A DNA stretch of 51,710 bases from Phascolarctobacterium sp. (GTDB taxonomy: Bacteria; Bacillota; Negativicutes; Acidaminococcales; Acidaminococcaceae): assembly GCA_030523325.1 (NCBI GenBank), contig JAUNIS010000017.1, forward strand, positions 1-51,710. Direction: 5' to 3'. Positions 7,931 through 19,478 of the stretch are shown here, piece by piece (position 1 is the stretch's first letter; the number at the start of each line of letters is the position of its first letter). The position numbers and the translations under genes are program-made. The notes below the pieces were generated by a model, which saw nothing but the letters and a program-made list of their open reading frames with translations, made no database searches and was not told the origin of the DNA.

Positions 7931-10391
7931 ATTCTTCTACAGCGTCTTCTTCTGCGTCCTTGTCACGAACAGCAAGTGCCATAAGAGCATCGCCTTCATT
8001 TAATCCGAGAAGTTTTACACCTTGAGTTGAGCGACCAATCTTCGAAATATCGTCAACGTCAATGCGTATGATAATACCATTAGCCGTAATCATCATAATT
8101 TCTTGCGTCGGATCGATAACGCGCATACCAACAACAAGACCATTCTTTTCTGTAATCTTCATGTTGATGATACCCTTGCCACCACGACCTTGCTTACGAT
8201 AATCGCTGACAGGCGTACGCTTACCATAACCAAATTCTGTTGCAGTGAGAACTTCATAAGAATCATTGGGAACAGCATCCATGCCTACAACAATATCACC
8301 ATAGGACAAGTTAATGCCGCGTACACCATGAGCAGTTCTACCCATAGGTCTTACATCTTGCTCGTCAAAACGAATAGCAATACCATTTCTTGTTGCCATG
8401 ATAATTTCGCTATTGCCGTCAGTCAATTCAACGCTAATCAAATCTTCACCATCGTCAAGATTAATTGCAACTAAACCAACCTTACGAGCACTGTCGAAAT
8501 CCGTAAGATTAGTTTTCTTGACGGTGCCTTTATTAGTAGCCATAAACATGTATTGACCTTCGGTAAATTCTTTAATAGGAATAACCGTAGTAATTCTTTC
8601 ACCTTGTTCAAGAGGAAGAACATTTATAATAGCCGTTCCTTTAGCAGTGCGACTTGCTTCAGGAATTTCGTAGCCCTTTTGACGATATACGCGACCTCTA
8701 TTGGTGAAGAAAAGAATATTATGGTGAGTTGTACTCATAAAGAGATGTCTTGCAGTATCTTCAAGATTCTTACCAGCTCCACCCTTCTTACCTATACCTC
8801 CCCTACGTTGACTGCGGAAGGTATCAAGGCTTTGACGTTTAATATAACCTTGGTTAGAAATTGTAACAACAATAGCTTCATCAGCAATGAGGTCCTCCAT
8901 CTCCATTTCACTAGTATCAATAGAAACCTCGGTACGTCTTTCGTCGCCAAATTTCTTTTTCATTTCTTGCATATCTTCTTTAATGATATTAAGGACCTTT
9001 TGTTCATCTGCAAGAACGGATTCCAACCAATCGATGGTTTCTAAAACATCAATATATTCTTCTTCGATTTTCTTGCGTTCCAAACCAGTTAAACGTTGGA
9101 GACGCATGTCGAGAATTGCTTGTGCTTGACGTTGACTTAAAGAAAATTTCTCCATCAAGCTTGTTCTTGCGATATCTGCATTAGCACTTGATCTAATGGT
9201 GTTAATTACTTCATCAAGATTATCAAGCGCAATCTTCAAGCCTTCTAAGATATGGGCTCGGTCCTTAGCTTTAGCAAGCTCGTAACGAGTACGTCTAACA
9301 ATAACGTCCTTTTGATGATTCAGATAATGGACAAGAATTTGTTTCAGGTTCAGTACACGTGGCTCACCATTAACAAGTGCCAGCATATTAATACCAAAAG
9401 AGCTTTGCAGAGCCGTATGCTTGAAGAGATTATTTAGTACGACGGACGGAACAACATCGGCTTTTAATTCAATAACGATGCGAATGCCATGTTTTAAGTT
9501 AGAATAATCGCCAATATCACGAATACCTTCGACAACTCCATCTTTAGCAAGCTGTGCAATATCTTTAATTAAATTAGCTTTATTAACTTGATAAGGAATT
9601 TCGGTAATAATGATATTGTGTTTACCGCCCTTAGCCTCCTCGATTTCCGTTTTAGCACGAATCTTGATTACACCACGCCCCGTAGTATAAGCAGATTTAA
9701 TACCTTCCGTACCTAGGATGCAAGCACCTGTAGGAAAGTCCGGGCCTTTGATTGCTGTCATCAGCTGCGGAATTTCTACATCAGGATTCTCGATGAGCAT
9801 AATAAGGCCATTAATTACCTCATTCAGATTATGAGGAGGAATATTGGTAGCCATACCAACAGCAATACCTGCACTGCCATTAATCAAAATGGCAGGCACC
9901 TTAGAAGGAAGTACGCTAGGTTCCTTTAAAGATTCATCGTAGTTAGGAATAAAATCTACTGTATCCTTTTCAATATCCTCAAGCATTACCTCGGCAATTT
10001 TTGCCATACGTACTTCGGTATAACGCATTGCCGCAGCACTATCGCCGTCAATACTACCAAAGTTCCCATGACCATCGACCATGAGGTAACGAGTAGAGAA
10101 ATCCTGAGCCAAACGAACAATGGCATCGTAAACACTGCTATCTCCATGAGGATGATACTTACCTAAAACTTCACCGACGATACGGGCCGATTTTTTGTAG
10201 GGCTTCGTCGGAGCCATGCCTGCTTCTTGCATTGCATATAAAATACGTCGATGTACAGGTTTTAAACCATCGCGTACATCTGGCAAGGCGCGTTGAATAA
10301 TAACGCTCATGGCATAATCGATATAGGATTTTCTCATTTCCTCATCGATATAGACCGGTAAAACTTTACCAGTGGTATTTTCTAATTCCAT
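7929..10391 (-). CDS. gyrA: DNA gyrase subunit A
   Basis: 820 residues, normal for GyrA. It cuts and rejoins DNA within the A2B2 gyrase that adds negative supercoils. The catalytic tyrosine is Tyr124 (AAMRYTE). The quinolone-determining stretch [10 protein letters not shown] keeps Ser85 and Asp89 (E. coli Ser83 and Asp87), so no classical resistance change is seen. The GyrA box QRRGGIG is present at the start of the C-terminal wrapping domain, marking gyrase rather than topoisomerase IV. The tail ends in an acidic run. AAGGTGAAAG precedes the ATG. It is the last gene of the leftward block; gyrB is separated from it by three genes. Confidence 0.98.
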   Translation of the reverse strand: MELENTTGKVLPVYIDEEMRKSYIDYAMSVIIQRALPDVRDGLKPVHRRILYAMQEAGMAPTKPYKKSARIVGEVLGKYHPHGDSSVYDAIVRLAQDFSTRYLMVDGHGNFGSIDGDSAAAMRYTEVRMAKIAEVMLEDIEKDTVDFIPNYDESLKEPSVLPSKVPAILINGSAGIAVGMATNIPPHNLNEVINGLIMLIENPDVEIPQLMTAIKGPDFPTGACILGTEGIKSAYTTGRGVIKIRAKTEIEEAKGGKHNIIITEIPYQVNKANLIKDIAQLAKDGVVEGIRDIGDYSNLKHGIRIVIELKADVVPSVVLNNLFKHTALQSSFGINMLALVNGEPRVLNLKQILVHYLNHQKDVIVRRTRYELAKAKDRAHILEGLKIALDNLDEVINTIRSSANADIARTSLMEKFSLSQRQAQAILDMRLQRLTGLERKKIEEEYIDVLETIDWLESVLADEQKVLNIIKEDMQEMKKKFGDERRTEVSIDTSEMEMEDLIADEAIVVTISNQGYIKRQSLDTFRSQRRGGIGKKGGAGKNLEDTARHLFMSTTHHNILFFTNRGRVYRQKGYEIPEASRTAKGTAIINVLPLEQGERITTVIPIKEFTEGQYMFMATNKGTVKKTNLTDFDSARKVGLVAINLDDGEDLISVELTDGNSEIIMATRNGIAIRFDEQDVRPMGRTAHGVRGINLSYGDIVVGMDAVPNDSYEVLTATEFGYGKRTPVSDYRKQGRGGKGIINMKITEKNGLVVGMRVIDPTQEIMMITANGIIIRIDVDDISKIGRSTQGVKLLGLNEGDALMALAVRDKDAEEDAVEE

Positions 10392-10411
10392 TCTTTCACC
10401 TTTACCTTAAA

Positions 10412-11188
10412 CTAATTGAAAAAAAGACCATAAACCTGCTTTAAGATGAGCAGGGTAGTTACTGTTAAAAAGAGGGGACGCACGTAAGCAGCTCCCTTAT
10501 CGATTGCTTTCTGAGCACCAAAATATGCTCCAATCATCATAGATATACCCATAATAATTCCATAAGACCAAACTACGGTTCCGCTTACAGCAAAAGAAAC
10601 TAATGCACCAAGGCCACTTGCTAAATTCACAGCTTTAGCATTACCGGCTGCAGTTACAAAATCTAAGCCTAAAAAAAGGAAACCAAAAATTAAGAAGGAG
10701 CCAGTTCCTGGTCCAAAGAAACCGTCGTAAAAACCAAGTACCGCTGCAAGAATTATGGATGCAATAATTGCAGCCTTGGAAAATTTTTCTTGTTTAGGAT
10801 TGTCACCCCAATCACTGCGCTTATAAGTATAAACAGCAACAGCGATAAGCAGAACAACAATAATATTTTTTAGTAATTTCTCAGGAAGCAGATAAACAAC
10901 ATAAGCACCAAGGTAGGAAGCTATAAAGGATACGGGCATAAGAAAAATTGCAAATTTATTAATCTTACCAGCTTTCCAAAAGGAAAGAAAGCTCATAACA
11001 GTTCCCATGGAAGATGCCAATTTATTTGTTCCTAAAGCATAGGGAACAGGAAAACCTAAGCTTAAAAGAGTAGGTGTTGTTATAAGTCCGCCACCACCAA
11101 CACTTGCATCGACATAAGCACCTATAAAGCCACCTACAATTACACAAAGAATTGTGAATATGTCAAAACTCGGTACATAAGCGTCCAT
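10412..11188 (-). CDS. TSUP (TauE/SafE) family membrane permease
   Basis: 258 residues from the ATG at 11188. That start has GAGGGA six bases upstream; an ATG six bases earlier abuts the ribosome binding site and is unlikely. About seven to eight hydrophobic helices are visible. The opening half-repeat GGFIGAYVDASVGGGGLITTPTLL and the central GFYDGFFGPGTGSFLIF are family hallmarks. Members export or import sulfite, sulfonates, sulfoacetate or organic acids; the substrate here is unknown. It sits between thiN and gyrA, 8-20 bp from each. Confidence 0.88.
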   Translation of the reverse strand: MDAYVPSFDIFTILCVIVGGFIGAYVDASVGGGGLITTPTLLSLGFPVPYALGTNKLASSMGTVMSFLSFWKAGKINKFAIFLMPVSFIASYLGAYVVYLLPEKLLKNIIVVLLIAVAVYTYKRSDWGDNPKQEKFSKAAIIASIILAAVLGFYDGFFGPGTGSFLIFGFLFLGLDFVTAAGNAKAVNLASGLGALVSFAVSGTVVWSYGIIMGISMMIGAYFGAQKAIDKGAAYVRPLFLTVTTLLILKQVYGLFFN

Positions 11189-11202
11189 AAACATTCCCTC
11201 AA

Positions 11203-11880
11203 TTAATCAAATAAAATATATAAACCAACACAGCCCTGTAAGCATTGAAATAAAATTTCATCTTCCAAGGCTTCATTACTAATCGCATAAGGATTTAACA
11301 TAGATAAATTGCTATTCTCTAGTTCCCAACGCACATTTTTTATACTGACACTTGCTTTATCACTTAGCGGAAGTAAAGATACGGCTTTGGGCTGCACATT
11401 TAACTTGATTTTATATTCCTCACTAGCGCATACTAAAAGCATTACTTCTTTTTCATCCGCCATAACTACTTGCTTTTGCCCTTGCAATTTAAAATTCAAG
11501 AGAGAAAAAACATTAGCATAAAGATGATCAAAACGACCGCCCCAAATACCTGTAAAAAGATAATTTTGCTTTGGCAAATTTTTGAGCAATAATTGTAAAT
11601 CCGTATCATCCTTTGCGCTTGGATGCAGGCTAATCTCTACACCGAGTGCTTGAGCTTTATCATAAAAAATTTTCTCGGTGCTGTCGCAGTCGCCAAGTAA
11701 AATTTCAGGAAGCAAATTATTACTTAAAGCAACCTCAATGCCTTTATCTGCACAATAAATCTCTTTACCAATTGCAATTTCTTTTAGCCAAGCATCAGAG
11801 GGCTTGCGTCCTCCGGCAATGACAATACCAAAAGCTTCAGTATTAATTTTTACCTGGGGTAATTCCAGAAAATTTATCAT
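11203..11880 (-). CDS. thiN: thiamine pyrophosphokinase
   Basis: 225 residues. It transfers pyrophosphate from ATP to thiamine to make the cofactor TPP. The family motifs are visible in order: CADKGIEVAL, LLGDCDS, HPSAKDDTDLQLLL and FTGIWGGRFDHLYANVFSLL, then the C-terminal thiamine-binding beta region. The ATG overlaps the preceding small orf by 4 bases (ATGA), so it is translationally coupled. No TPP riboswitch is seen upstream, consistent with a salvage gene in a housekeeping operon. Confidence 0.9.
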   Translation of the reverse strand: MINFLELPQVKINTEAFGIVIAGGRKPSDAWLKEIAIGKEIYCADKGIEVALSNNLLPEILLGDCDSTEKIFYDKAQALGVEISLHPSAKDDTDLQLLLKNLPKQNYLFTGIWGGRFDHLYANVFSLLNFKLQGQKQVVMADEKEVMLLVCASEEYKIKLNVQPKAVSLLPLSDKASVSIKNVRWELENSNLSMLNPYAISNEALEDEILFQCLQGCVGLYILFD

Positions 11881-12173
11881 TTTTTAACATTGGCAACAGG
11901 TTTGATAATTACTTGGTCGTTTTCTTTGGCAACCTTCCAAGAATAGTCACCTTTTTTATTTCTTAACCATTCCATGCTAATTTCCAAAAGAAAACGATTT
12001 AATTTTTCCTGTGCATCTTCAGGCAAAAGCAATTCCTTTTTAGCAGGAGCTTTTGCTTTTATTTTGCTTTGTTTTACTTTTTCATCTGCGTACATGCCAT
12101 TTTCAAAAGTGATTTCTTCGTTAAAACCACGGAGCATATCTGCATCGGAAAGACCTTTTTTAATCTTAGCCAT
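11877..12173 (-). CDS. small basic/charged protein of unknown function
   Basis: 98 residues, highly charged (Lys and Glu) with a middle Lys/Ala stretch (KIKAKAPAKKELLLPED) and a C-terminal part (LNRFLLEISMEWLRNKKGDYSWKV) that looks folded. No membrane segment and no motif I recognise. AGAGGT lies six bases before the ATG. It starts 10 bp after gyrB and overlaps thiN by 4 bases, so it is in an operon with both. The tight spacing argues that it is real. Confidence 0.75.
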   Translation of the reverse strand: MAKIKKGLSDADMLRGFNEEITFENGMYADEKVKQSKIKAKAPAKKELLLPEDAQEKLNRFLLEISMEWLRNKKGDYSWKVAKENDQVIIKPVANVKK

Positions 12174-12183
12174 TTTTTACCTC

Positions 12184-14142
<1,959 letters not shown>

Positions 14143-14145
14143 TTA

Positions 14146-14415
14146 TCAAGGATTCATATAGACAGCACTTGCAAAAAATCCTTCGCAAGCACGTTTTTTC
14201 AATGTTAAAGAAGAGATAGAAGATAAATAAAGAGTATCTTCTGCTAGAATGCAGCTAGAATATTCTTCACCACCACTTGCATCAACAATTTTATAGCGAT
14301 TCTTATAGGGCTTAATATATTCTTCATAAATTGTTGACTCTTCATTACGCAAATCAAAGATGGCGATGATTTCACTGTTTTTCACCATAAAATCTGCTCC
14401 CAGATGTAGGTACAT
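14146..14415 (-). CDS. remB: RemB (DUF370) family extracellular-matrix regulator
   Basis: 89 residues beginning MYLHLGADFMVKNSEIIAIF, the signature opening of RemB/YaaB, which sits between recF and gyrB in Bacillus as well. Members are small DNA-binding or matrix-regulating proteins; the exact target here is unknown. The ATG follows GAGGGTTATAAGG. The first 44 bases overlap the end of the DUF721 gene in another frame, implying coupled translation. Confidence 0.85.
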   Translation of the reverse strand: MYLHLGADFMVKNSEIIAIFDLRNEESTIYEEYIKPYKNRYKIVDASGGEEYSSCILAEDTLYLSSISSLTLKKRACEGFFASAVYMNP

Positions 14416-15145
14416 CCTTATAACCCTCCGCGGACCTTATTATGTAAGCTAAAGCATTACTATAAATTCTTTCATTGACTTCTGCAAAAGATTTTCCCGT
14501 CAAAAGCATGACAGCCATAAGCTTTCCTTCGTCATCTGCTATGTCTAAGCAGACTTCACGAAAATAGCGGTTTTTAAGATTATCTTTAACAGACGCAAAT
14601 AATATTTTATCACATTTTAGGTATTTTTTACAGTCTTCGTAGTCTAGCCAGGGTTCCAGCATGAGCAATTCGTAAATGGAATTTTTTAATTTTTCCTTTT
14701 CCTCTCGCTCACAGCAAGAACATAATGCAAAGCGTCCATCCATCTTGCAACCACATTTAGGACAGATTCCTTTGGGAATAACTTCGATTTTCTCCGAACT
14801 GACACTGCTTTTTTTATTTAGACTGCCTACTTTAAAATAAACATTTTTTACTTGCACAAATCCAGCTAAAAATTTATTTACCTTAGCCAAAAACATGCCG
14901 CGCATCATGAATAATTCATTGGCTAGCATAGAATTATTTACTACAATTGTAAGATCATTATCAATGAATTTTATGGGACTTGAGCTTTGAGCTACAATTT
15001 CACCACAAATTTCTTCCCAATGAGCTTCCAAGTAATAAAGTAAAAACTGTCTTTTAGCAACTAAAGGAATATTTTTATTATTAGCCTTGGAATCAAATAA
15101 TTTTTTTATAATTTCATCCGTGCCAGATATTTTTTGAAAACTCAT
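14372..15145 (-). CDS. DUF721 (DciA-like) protein with zinc-ribbon and C-terminal extension
   Basis: 257 residues from the ATG at 15145, seven bases after AAGAGG; a TTG two codons earlier overlaps the recF stop. Residues 1-110 look like the DUF721/DciA domain (QFLLYYLEAHWEEICGEIVA, LTIVVNNSMLANEL), which in many bacteria loads the replicative helicase. A probable zinc ribbon (CPKCGC...CSCC, about residues 128-145) and about 100 further residues follow, rich in Leu/Lys/Tyr. The position between recF and gyrB is the conserved one for this family. A helicase-loading role here is inference. Confidence 0.8.
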   Translation of the reverse strand: MSFQKISGTDEIIKKLFDSKANNKNIPLVAKRQFLLYYLEAHWEEICGEIVAQSSSPIKFIDNDLTIVVNNSMLANELFMMRGMFLAKVNKFLAGFVQVKNVYFKVGSLNKKSSVSSEKIEVIPKGICPKCGCKMDGRFALCSCCEREEKEKLKNSIYELLMLEPWLDYEDCKKYLKCDKILFASVKDNLKNRYFREVCLDIADDEGKLMAVMLLTGKSFAEVNERIYSNALAYIIRSAEGYKDVPTSGSRFYGEKQ

Positions 15146-15147
15146 TT

Positions 15148-16275
15148 TCAAGCCTCTTGAGCAGAACCATCGTTAATTTCAAAATAAGTATTGCCCGCAA
15201 GCTCAGGAATTAATTCTCTATCATTAACAGTGATAAAGGTTTGCACCTTACCGTCAATAAAACGTAATAATTGACTGCGACGGCTATTGTCTAATTCGCT
15301 CATCACATCATCTAATAAAAGGATGGGAAACTCACCAATTTCCGTACGTACATATTCCAGCTGGGATAATTTTAAAGCTAATGCTCCCGTGCGATGCTGA
15401 CCTTGAGAACCATAAGCTTTTAAACTCATTCCGTTTAAAAGCAGAACTAAATCGTCTCGATGGGGACCAATGCCTGTATTACCACGCAGCATGTCAATAC
15501 GATTGCGTTCCTTTAAAAGCTTAGCATAAAATTCTTCAGTAAAGCTTTCACCATTTTCAGGATAAAAAAGCTCAGAATTATTTCCCTTGAGCTCGTATTT
15601 AATAGTCATTGCTTCCTTGCTTGAGGCGAGAGAAGCATAAATTGAGCTAGAAATATTTTGTAGTTTTTTTAGAGCAGTTAATCTTTTTTGCACAATAGCA
15701 CATGACAGATGTACAAATTCTTTATCCCAAGGAATTAATTGCTCTAAAGAACCATCATTATCACGGATATCCTTAAGAAGCTTATTTCTTTGAGCAAGCA
15801 CCCGATTATATTTAACGAGTAAATCGTAATAGATAGGATCCGTCTGAGAGATTTGCATGTCAAAAAACCTTCTGCGCAAGGCTGGTTCACCTTTGACAAG
15901 CTGCAAATCCTCCGGAGAAAACATAATGGTATTTAAAGAGCCATAATGTTCTTTGGGTTTAACCTTGGAACCGTCTAAAATAATTTCCTTTTTCCAAGTA
16001 TTAAGCTGACGATATTTTTTTATCTTAACAGTATGATCTCCGCTTAAAGAAGAAAATTCAATGCCAACAGCCATTTGGTTAGTATTAATTTTTAAAAGAT
16101 CTTCTTCACTGCTTGTACGATGTGAAAGACCAAAGGAGCCATAAAAGATTGCTTCTAAAATATTGGTCTTTCCTTGAGCGTTCTGACCGTAAAAAACATT
16201 AATCATGCCAGGAAGCTTTAAATTACAAGCAGTATAATTGCGAAAATTAACTGCATAAAGATTTGCAATTTTCAT
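15148..16275 (-). CDS. recF: DNA replication and repair protein RecF
   Basis: 375 residues, the usual length. SMC/ABC-type ATPase that helps load RecA at single-strand gaps. Walker A is GQNAQGKTN near residue 31, the ABC signature region is KAYGSQGQHRTGALALKLSQ, and Walker B is ILLLDDVMSELD. It lies 2 bp from the S4-domain gene upstream and 2 bp from the DUF721 gene downstream, within the dnaN-to-gyrB run. Confidence 0.97.
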   Translation of the reverse strand: MKIANLYAVNFRNYTACNLKLPGMINVFYGQNAQGKTNILEAIFYGSFGLSHRTSSEEDLLKINTNQMAVGIEFSSLSGDHTVKIKKYRQLNTWKKEIILDGSKVKPKEHYGSLNTIMFSPEDLQLVKGEPALRRRFFDMQISQTDPIYYDLLVKYNRVLAQRNKLLKDIRDNDGSLEQLIPWDKEFVHLSCAIVQKRLTALKKLQNISSSIYASLASSKEAMTIKYELKGNNSELFYPENGESFTEEFYAKLLKERNRIDMLRGNTGIGPHRDDLVLLLNGMSLKAYGSQGQHRTGALALKLSQLEYVRTEIGEFPILLLDDVMSELDNSRRSQLLRFIDGKVQTFITVNDRELIPELAGNTYFEINDGSAQEA

Positions 16276-16277
16276 TT

Positions 16278-16499
16278 TTATTCACTAATGATGGTAAGCT
16301 CGATTTGCTTATCAATATTTACCACATCACCAATAAATACTTTTTTACGTTTTTCAGTAACTAATTTGCCGTTAAGACAAATAATTCCATCTTCCACCAT
16401 CATAAAAGCTTGACCGCCAGTTGCAGCAACACCGGAAAATTTCAAAAGCTTATCCATAGTAATGAATTCTCCTTTAATTGCGATTTTTTCTTTTTGCAT
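16278..16499 (-). CDS. S4-domain RNA-binding protein (YaaA/RlbA family)
   Basis: 73 residues. The S4 fold is recognisable in FITMDKLLKFSGVAATGGQA, followed by GIICLNGKLVTEKRKKVFIGD. The small S4 protein between dnaN and recF is a fixture of firmicute origins, and homologues are linked to ribosome assembly. Ribosome binding site AGAGGT; 15 bp downstream of dnaN. Confidence 0.92.
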   Translation of the reverse strand: MQKEKIAIKGEFITMDKLLKFSGVAATGGQAFMMVEDGIICLNGKLVTEKRKKVFIGDVVNIDKQIELTIISE

Positions 16500-16514
16500 T
16501 TTTACCTCTCAAGC

Positions 16515-17624
16515 TTAAAAAACAACTCTAACAGGAGTTACAATATAAGTGTAATCTTGTTCTTCTCCTGCAGTAATGCAAACAGGAGAGAGAGAAGTAT
16601 TCATGGAAAGTGTTACATTTTCTGCATCGATATTCTTTAAAATATCAAGAACATAACGAGAATTAAAAGCAACATTTACCTCTCCACCTTCAGTAGTGCA
16701 GAAAATTTCTTCGTGACCAGTACCTAATTCTGGACTTGAAGAATTAATCGTTAATTTATCTGCTACAACGTAAACCTTAACGATACTGTATTCACCTTCA
16801 GTACTAAAAAGAGAAACACGTTCTACTGCGCCAGCTAATTCAGATGCGTTAACATTGGTCTTGATGGAGAATTTAGGAGGAATAACACGTTTATAATCTG
16901 GGAATTTTCCTTCGATAAGGCGGGATACGATAAGAGCATTTTCAGTAGTTACACGAACTTGATTATTTACAGTAGCAATATTTACTAAGGAAGGAGCTTC
17001 ACTATTTAAATTGCGAGCTATTTCAGCTAAAACCTTGGAAGGAATAATGATGCTCATATTTTCTTCGGTATCTAAAGGAAGAGTTTTAATAGCGAGACGA
17101 TGAGTATTTGTACCAACAAAGGTTACATTACCTTCTTTAATATCTACTAAAATACCGGTAAAGAGAGGACGAGCTTCATCGTTTGAGCAAGCAAAAATAG
17201 TTTTCTTAATTAATTCTTTTAATTTATCATCAGGAATATCGATGGATTTTTCTTCTTCAAAAGTCGGGAATTGCGGATAGTCATCTTCATTCATAGCAAG
17301 CAATGAATTTTTAGAGTTTCCGCTTTCAATAGAAATGGAATTATTATCTTTGTTTTTAGAGATGCTAACTACTTCACCTGGTAATTTACGAGCAAGCTCG
17401 ATGAGCATGCGACCACTGACAACAATTTCACCAGCTTCTATAATATCGGCATCAATAGTGGAAGCAATAGCCATATTTAAATCATTGGCTTGAATGACAA
17501 CCTTATTTTCGAGAGTTTGCATATGAATGCCAGCTAAAATGGGAGTGCTGGGTTTTGTTGCGATAGCTTTTTGAACGGTTTGTAAAGCTTTGTTTAAGCT
17601 TTGAGTGTTACAAGAGATTTTCAT
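16515..17624 (-). CDS. dnaN: DNA polymerase III sliding clamp (beta subunit)
   Basis: 369 residues with the three repeated clamp domains. Typical stretches are MKISCNTQSLNKALQTVQKA, IPSKVLAEIARNL, NALIVSRLIEGKFPDYKRVIP and the C-terminal YIVTPVRVVF, the hydrophobic end that forms part of the protein-binding pocket. It is a dimeric ring that tethers polymerase to DNA. AGGAGG precedes the ATG by 11 bases. It is the next gene after dnaA, across the origin spacer. Confidence 0.97.
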   Translation of the reverse strand: MKISCNTQSLNKALQTVQKAIATKPSTPILAGIHMQTLENKVVIQANDLNMAIASTIDADIIEAGEIVVSGRMLIELARKLPGEVVSISKNKDNNSISIESGNSKNSLLAMNEDDYPQFPTFEEEKSIDIPDDKLKELIKKTIFACSNDEARPLFTGILVDIKEGNVTFVGTNTHRLAIKTLPLDTEENMSIIIPSKVLAEIARNLNSEAPSLVNIATVNNQVRVTTENALIVSRLIEGKFPDYKRVIPPKFSIKTNVNASELAGAVERVSLFSTEGEYSIVKVYVVADKLTINSSSPELGTGHEEIFCTTEGGEVNVAFNSRYVLDILKNIDAENVTLSMNTSLSPVCITAGEEQDYTYIVTPVRVVF

Positions 17625-17874
17625 TTGTGCACAATCCTCCTTGTTTTCATATTACTTATATAATTTAAAATAAATAGTAAACGTAGTAGTAAAGCCTGTT
17701 GATAATGTGGAAAAGTCTTCTCGAGTCATTTCCAAAGCAGAGTTTGGCTTGTAAATAAATTTGTTAATAAGCTGGAAATTTTATCCCCATGATACACATT
17801 CTAAAATTTTATCTACAGAAGAAAATATTTATCAACAGATTTTTTGTTAGTTATCAACAGAAATTGTTGATAAC
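17625..17874. other. oriC: probable oriC segment: DnaA-box cluster between dnaA and dnaN
   Basis: A 250-bp gene-free, AT-rich spacer with several nonamers one base from TTATCCACA: TTATCAACA at 17829-17837 (+), 17851-17859 (+), 17697-17705 (-) and 17865-17873 (-); TTATCTACA at 17809-17817 (+); and TTATCCCCA at 17781-17789 (+). Two plus-strand boxes are 22 bp apart. The flanking dnaA, the diverging leading-strand gene orientation and the nearby parS sites all support an origin. GC skew, which I could not compute, would be the direct test. The second dnaA-flanking spacer holds one more, perfect box. Confidence 0.8.
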
Positions 17875-19245
17875 TTATTCTTCAAGTTGTTCTATCAAAA
17901 GCTTGATTTCATTTTGTAAGCTTTTATCAATTGTAAGAGCTTCAAAAATCTTTTTATAACCATGCATAACTGTTGTATGATCGCGTCCGCCAAATTTTTC
18001 AGCAATCTGTGGGAAGGACATACCGGTTAATTCGCGGCAAAGATACATAGCTATTTGTCTTGGGTAAGCAATATTTTTTGATCTCTTTTTGGAATAGAAA
18101 TCTTCTAGCCTGAGCTTATAAAATTCCGTTACGGCTTTGACGATAGCATCAACGGTAATTTGTTTTTGTGTAGCTTCAATACCAATCTCACTAATTACTT
18201 TTTGAGCTAGATCTAAAGTAATCGGCAAATTTAATAAGGAAGAGTTGGCTTTTATTTTCGTATAGACGCCTTCAATTTCACGAACGTTAGTAGTGATTGT
18301 TGTAGCAATTAAATTAACGACTTCACTAGGTAAATCAATATTATCGTTTTGCGCTTTGCTGCGAATGATGGCGATACGGGTTTCTAAATCTGGAGTACTG
18401 ATGTCGGCAATTAAACCTTGTTCGAAACGGTTGCGCAGCCTATCCTCCAAAGTTTCAATTTCGTGAGGCCTACGGTCACTAGAAATAATGATTTGTTTAC
18501 CAGCATCACGTAATTCATTAAAGGTATGGAAAAATTCTTCCTGAGTTCTTTCTTTATTTTTTAGGAATTGAATATCGTCGATGATTAAGCAATCGATGGA
18601 ACGATATTTTTTGCGAAAGGTTTCCGTGCTTTTGGTAGCGATAGCATTAATTATTTCATTGGTAAAGGTTTCACAGGAAGTGTAAACAACTTTTAATGAA
18701 GGATTATTATTTACGATGCTATTACCAATGGCGTGCATCAAGTGAGTCTTGCCAAGACCAACGCCTCCCCAGATGAAGAAGGGGTTATAGGCATGACCTG
18801 GGTCATTTGCAACTGCTTGAGCAGCGGCATGAGCTAAACGATTGGAATTACCAATGACAAAATTTTCAAAAACGTAATGAGGATTTAATTTTGTCTCGGC
18901 ATAATCTTGATTATCATGAGCTTCAGTAAATAAAGCTTGTTCTTTAGGTTTTTCGCTGGAAATATTTTGTGGAGTTGTTTCTAAGACTAAGGAATCGTCT
19001 ATTTCAAATTGCAAAAGCAATTTTTTTCCTGAAATTTCTTCAAGGCTAGCTTCGATTAAAGCTTTAAAACGACTTTCTACCATCTGTTTTAGATAAGAAT
19101 TTTGAATGAGCACAGTAAAATAATTATCCGTCATCCCTATGGGAACAAGAGGTTGGATGTATAATTCAAAAACTCTTGCGTTGATGGAGTTCTTTAATTT
19201 TTGACAGAGCTCATCCCAAATTTGCAGGAAATTTGCTGAATCCAT
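17875..19245 (-). CDS. dnaA: chromosomal replication initiator DnaA
   Basis: 456 residues from MDSANFLQIWDEL at 19245, which has AGAAAGGAAAATCTC upstream; the frame stays open 22 codons further, but that stretch (ILFFRTSLFFIFLLF) is not DnaA-like. It binds DnaA boxes and opens the origin. N-terminal domain I ends with the FELYIQPLVPI region, Walker A is GGVGLGKTHL, Walker B LIIDDIQFLKN, and the box-binding helix-turn-helix ends the protein (GMSFPQIAEKFGGRDHTTV). The stop lies one base from the last DnaA-like box of the oriC spacer. Confidence 0.98.
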   Translation of the reverse strand: MDSANFLQIWDELCQKLKNSINARVFELYIQPLVPIGMTDNYFTVLIQNSYLKQMVESRFKALIEASLEEISGKKLLLQFEIDDSLVLETTPQNISSEKPKEQALFTEAHDNQDYAETKLNPHYVFENFVIGNSNRLAHAAAQAVANDPGHAYNPFFIWGGVGLGKTHLMHAIGNSIVNNNPSLKVVYTSCETFTNEIINAIATKSTETFRKKYRSIDCLIIDDIQFLKNKERTQEEFFHTFNELRDAGKQIIISSDRRPHEIETLEDRLRNRFEQGLIADISTPDLETRIAIIRSKAQNDNIDLPSEVVNLIATTITTNVREIEGVYTKIKANSSLLNLPITLDLAQKVISEIGIEATQKQITVDAIVKAVTEFYKLRLEDFYSKKRSKNIAYPRQIAMYLCRELTGMSFPQIAEKFGGRDHTTVMHGYKKIFEALTIDKSLQNEIKLLIEQLEE

Positions 19246-19364
19246 GAGATTTTCCTTTCTATAAAATAGTAAAAATATAAAGAAAAGGCTAGTTCGGAAG
19301 AATAAAATCACTCCGACTCAGCCCATAAATATTTAGGACAAACGAGAGAATTTTCTCACTATAT

Positions 19365-19393
19365 ATTATATCAGCCTGTGGATAACTTCGCAA
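19365..19393 (-). promoter_or_regulatory. dnaA promoter with a DnaA box in its spacer
   Basis: On the minus strand: TTGCGA (19393-19388), a 17-bp spacer and TATAAT (19370-19365). The spacer contains TTATCCACA (19385-19377), a perfect consensus DnaA box. DnaA bound there would cover both promoter elements, pointing to autorepression. Confidence 0.75.
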
Positions 19394-19449
19394 ATGAATA
19401 TAAAAAAATAATAAAAAAATTATTTTTCTGACATTAACGGGAGAAATGC

Positions 19450-19478
19450 TTGACGAAATTAGTATTTTCCTATAGAAT
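19450..19478 (+). promoter_or_regulatory. rpmH promoter
   Basis: TTGACG (19450-19455), a 17-bp spacer and TAGAAT (19473-19478), giving a leader of about 145 bases before rpmH. Diverges from the dnaA promoter. Confidence 0.65.
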
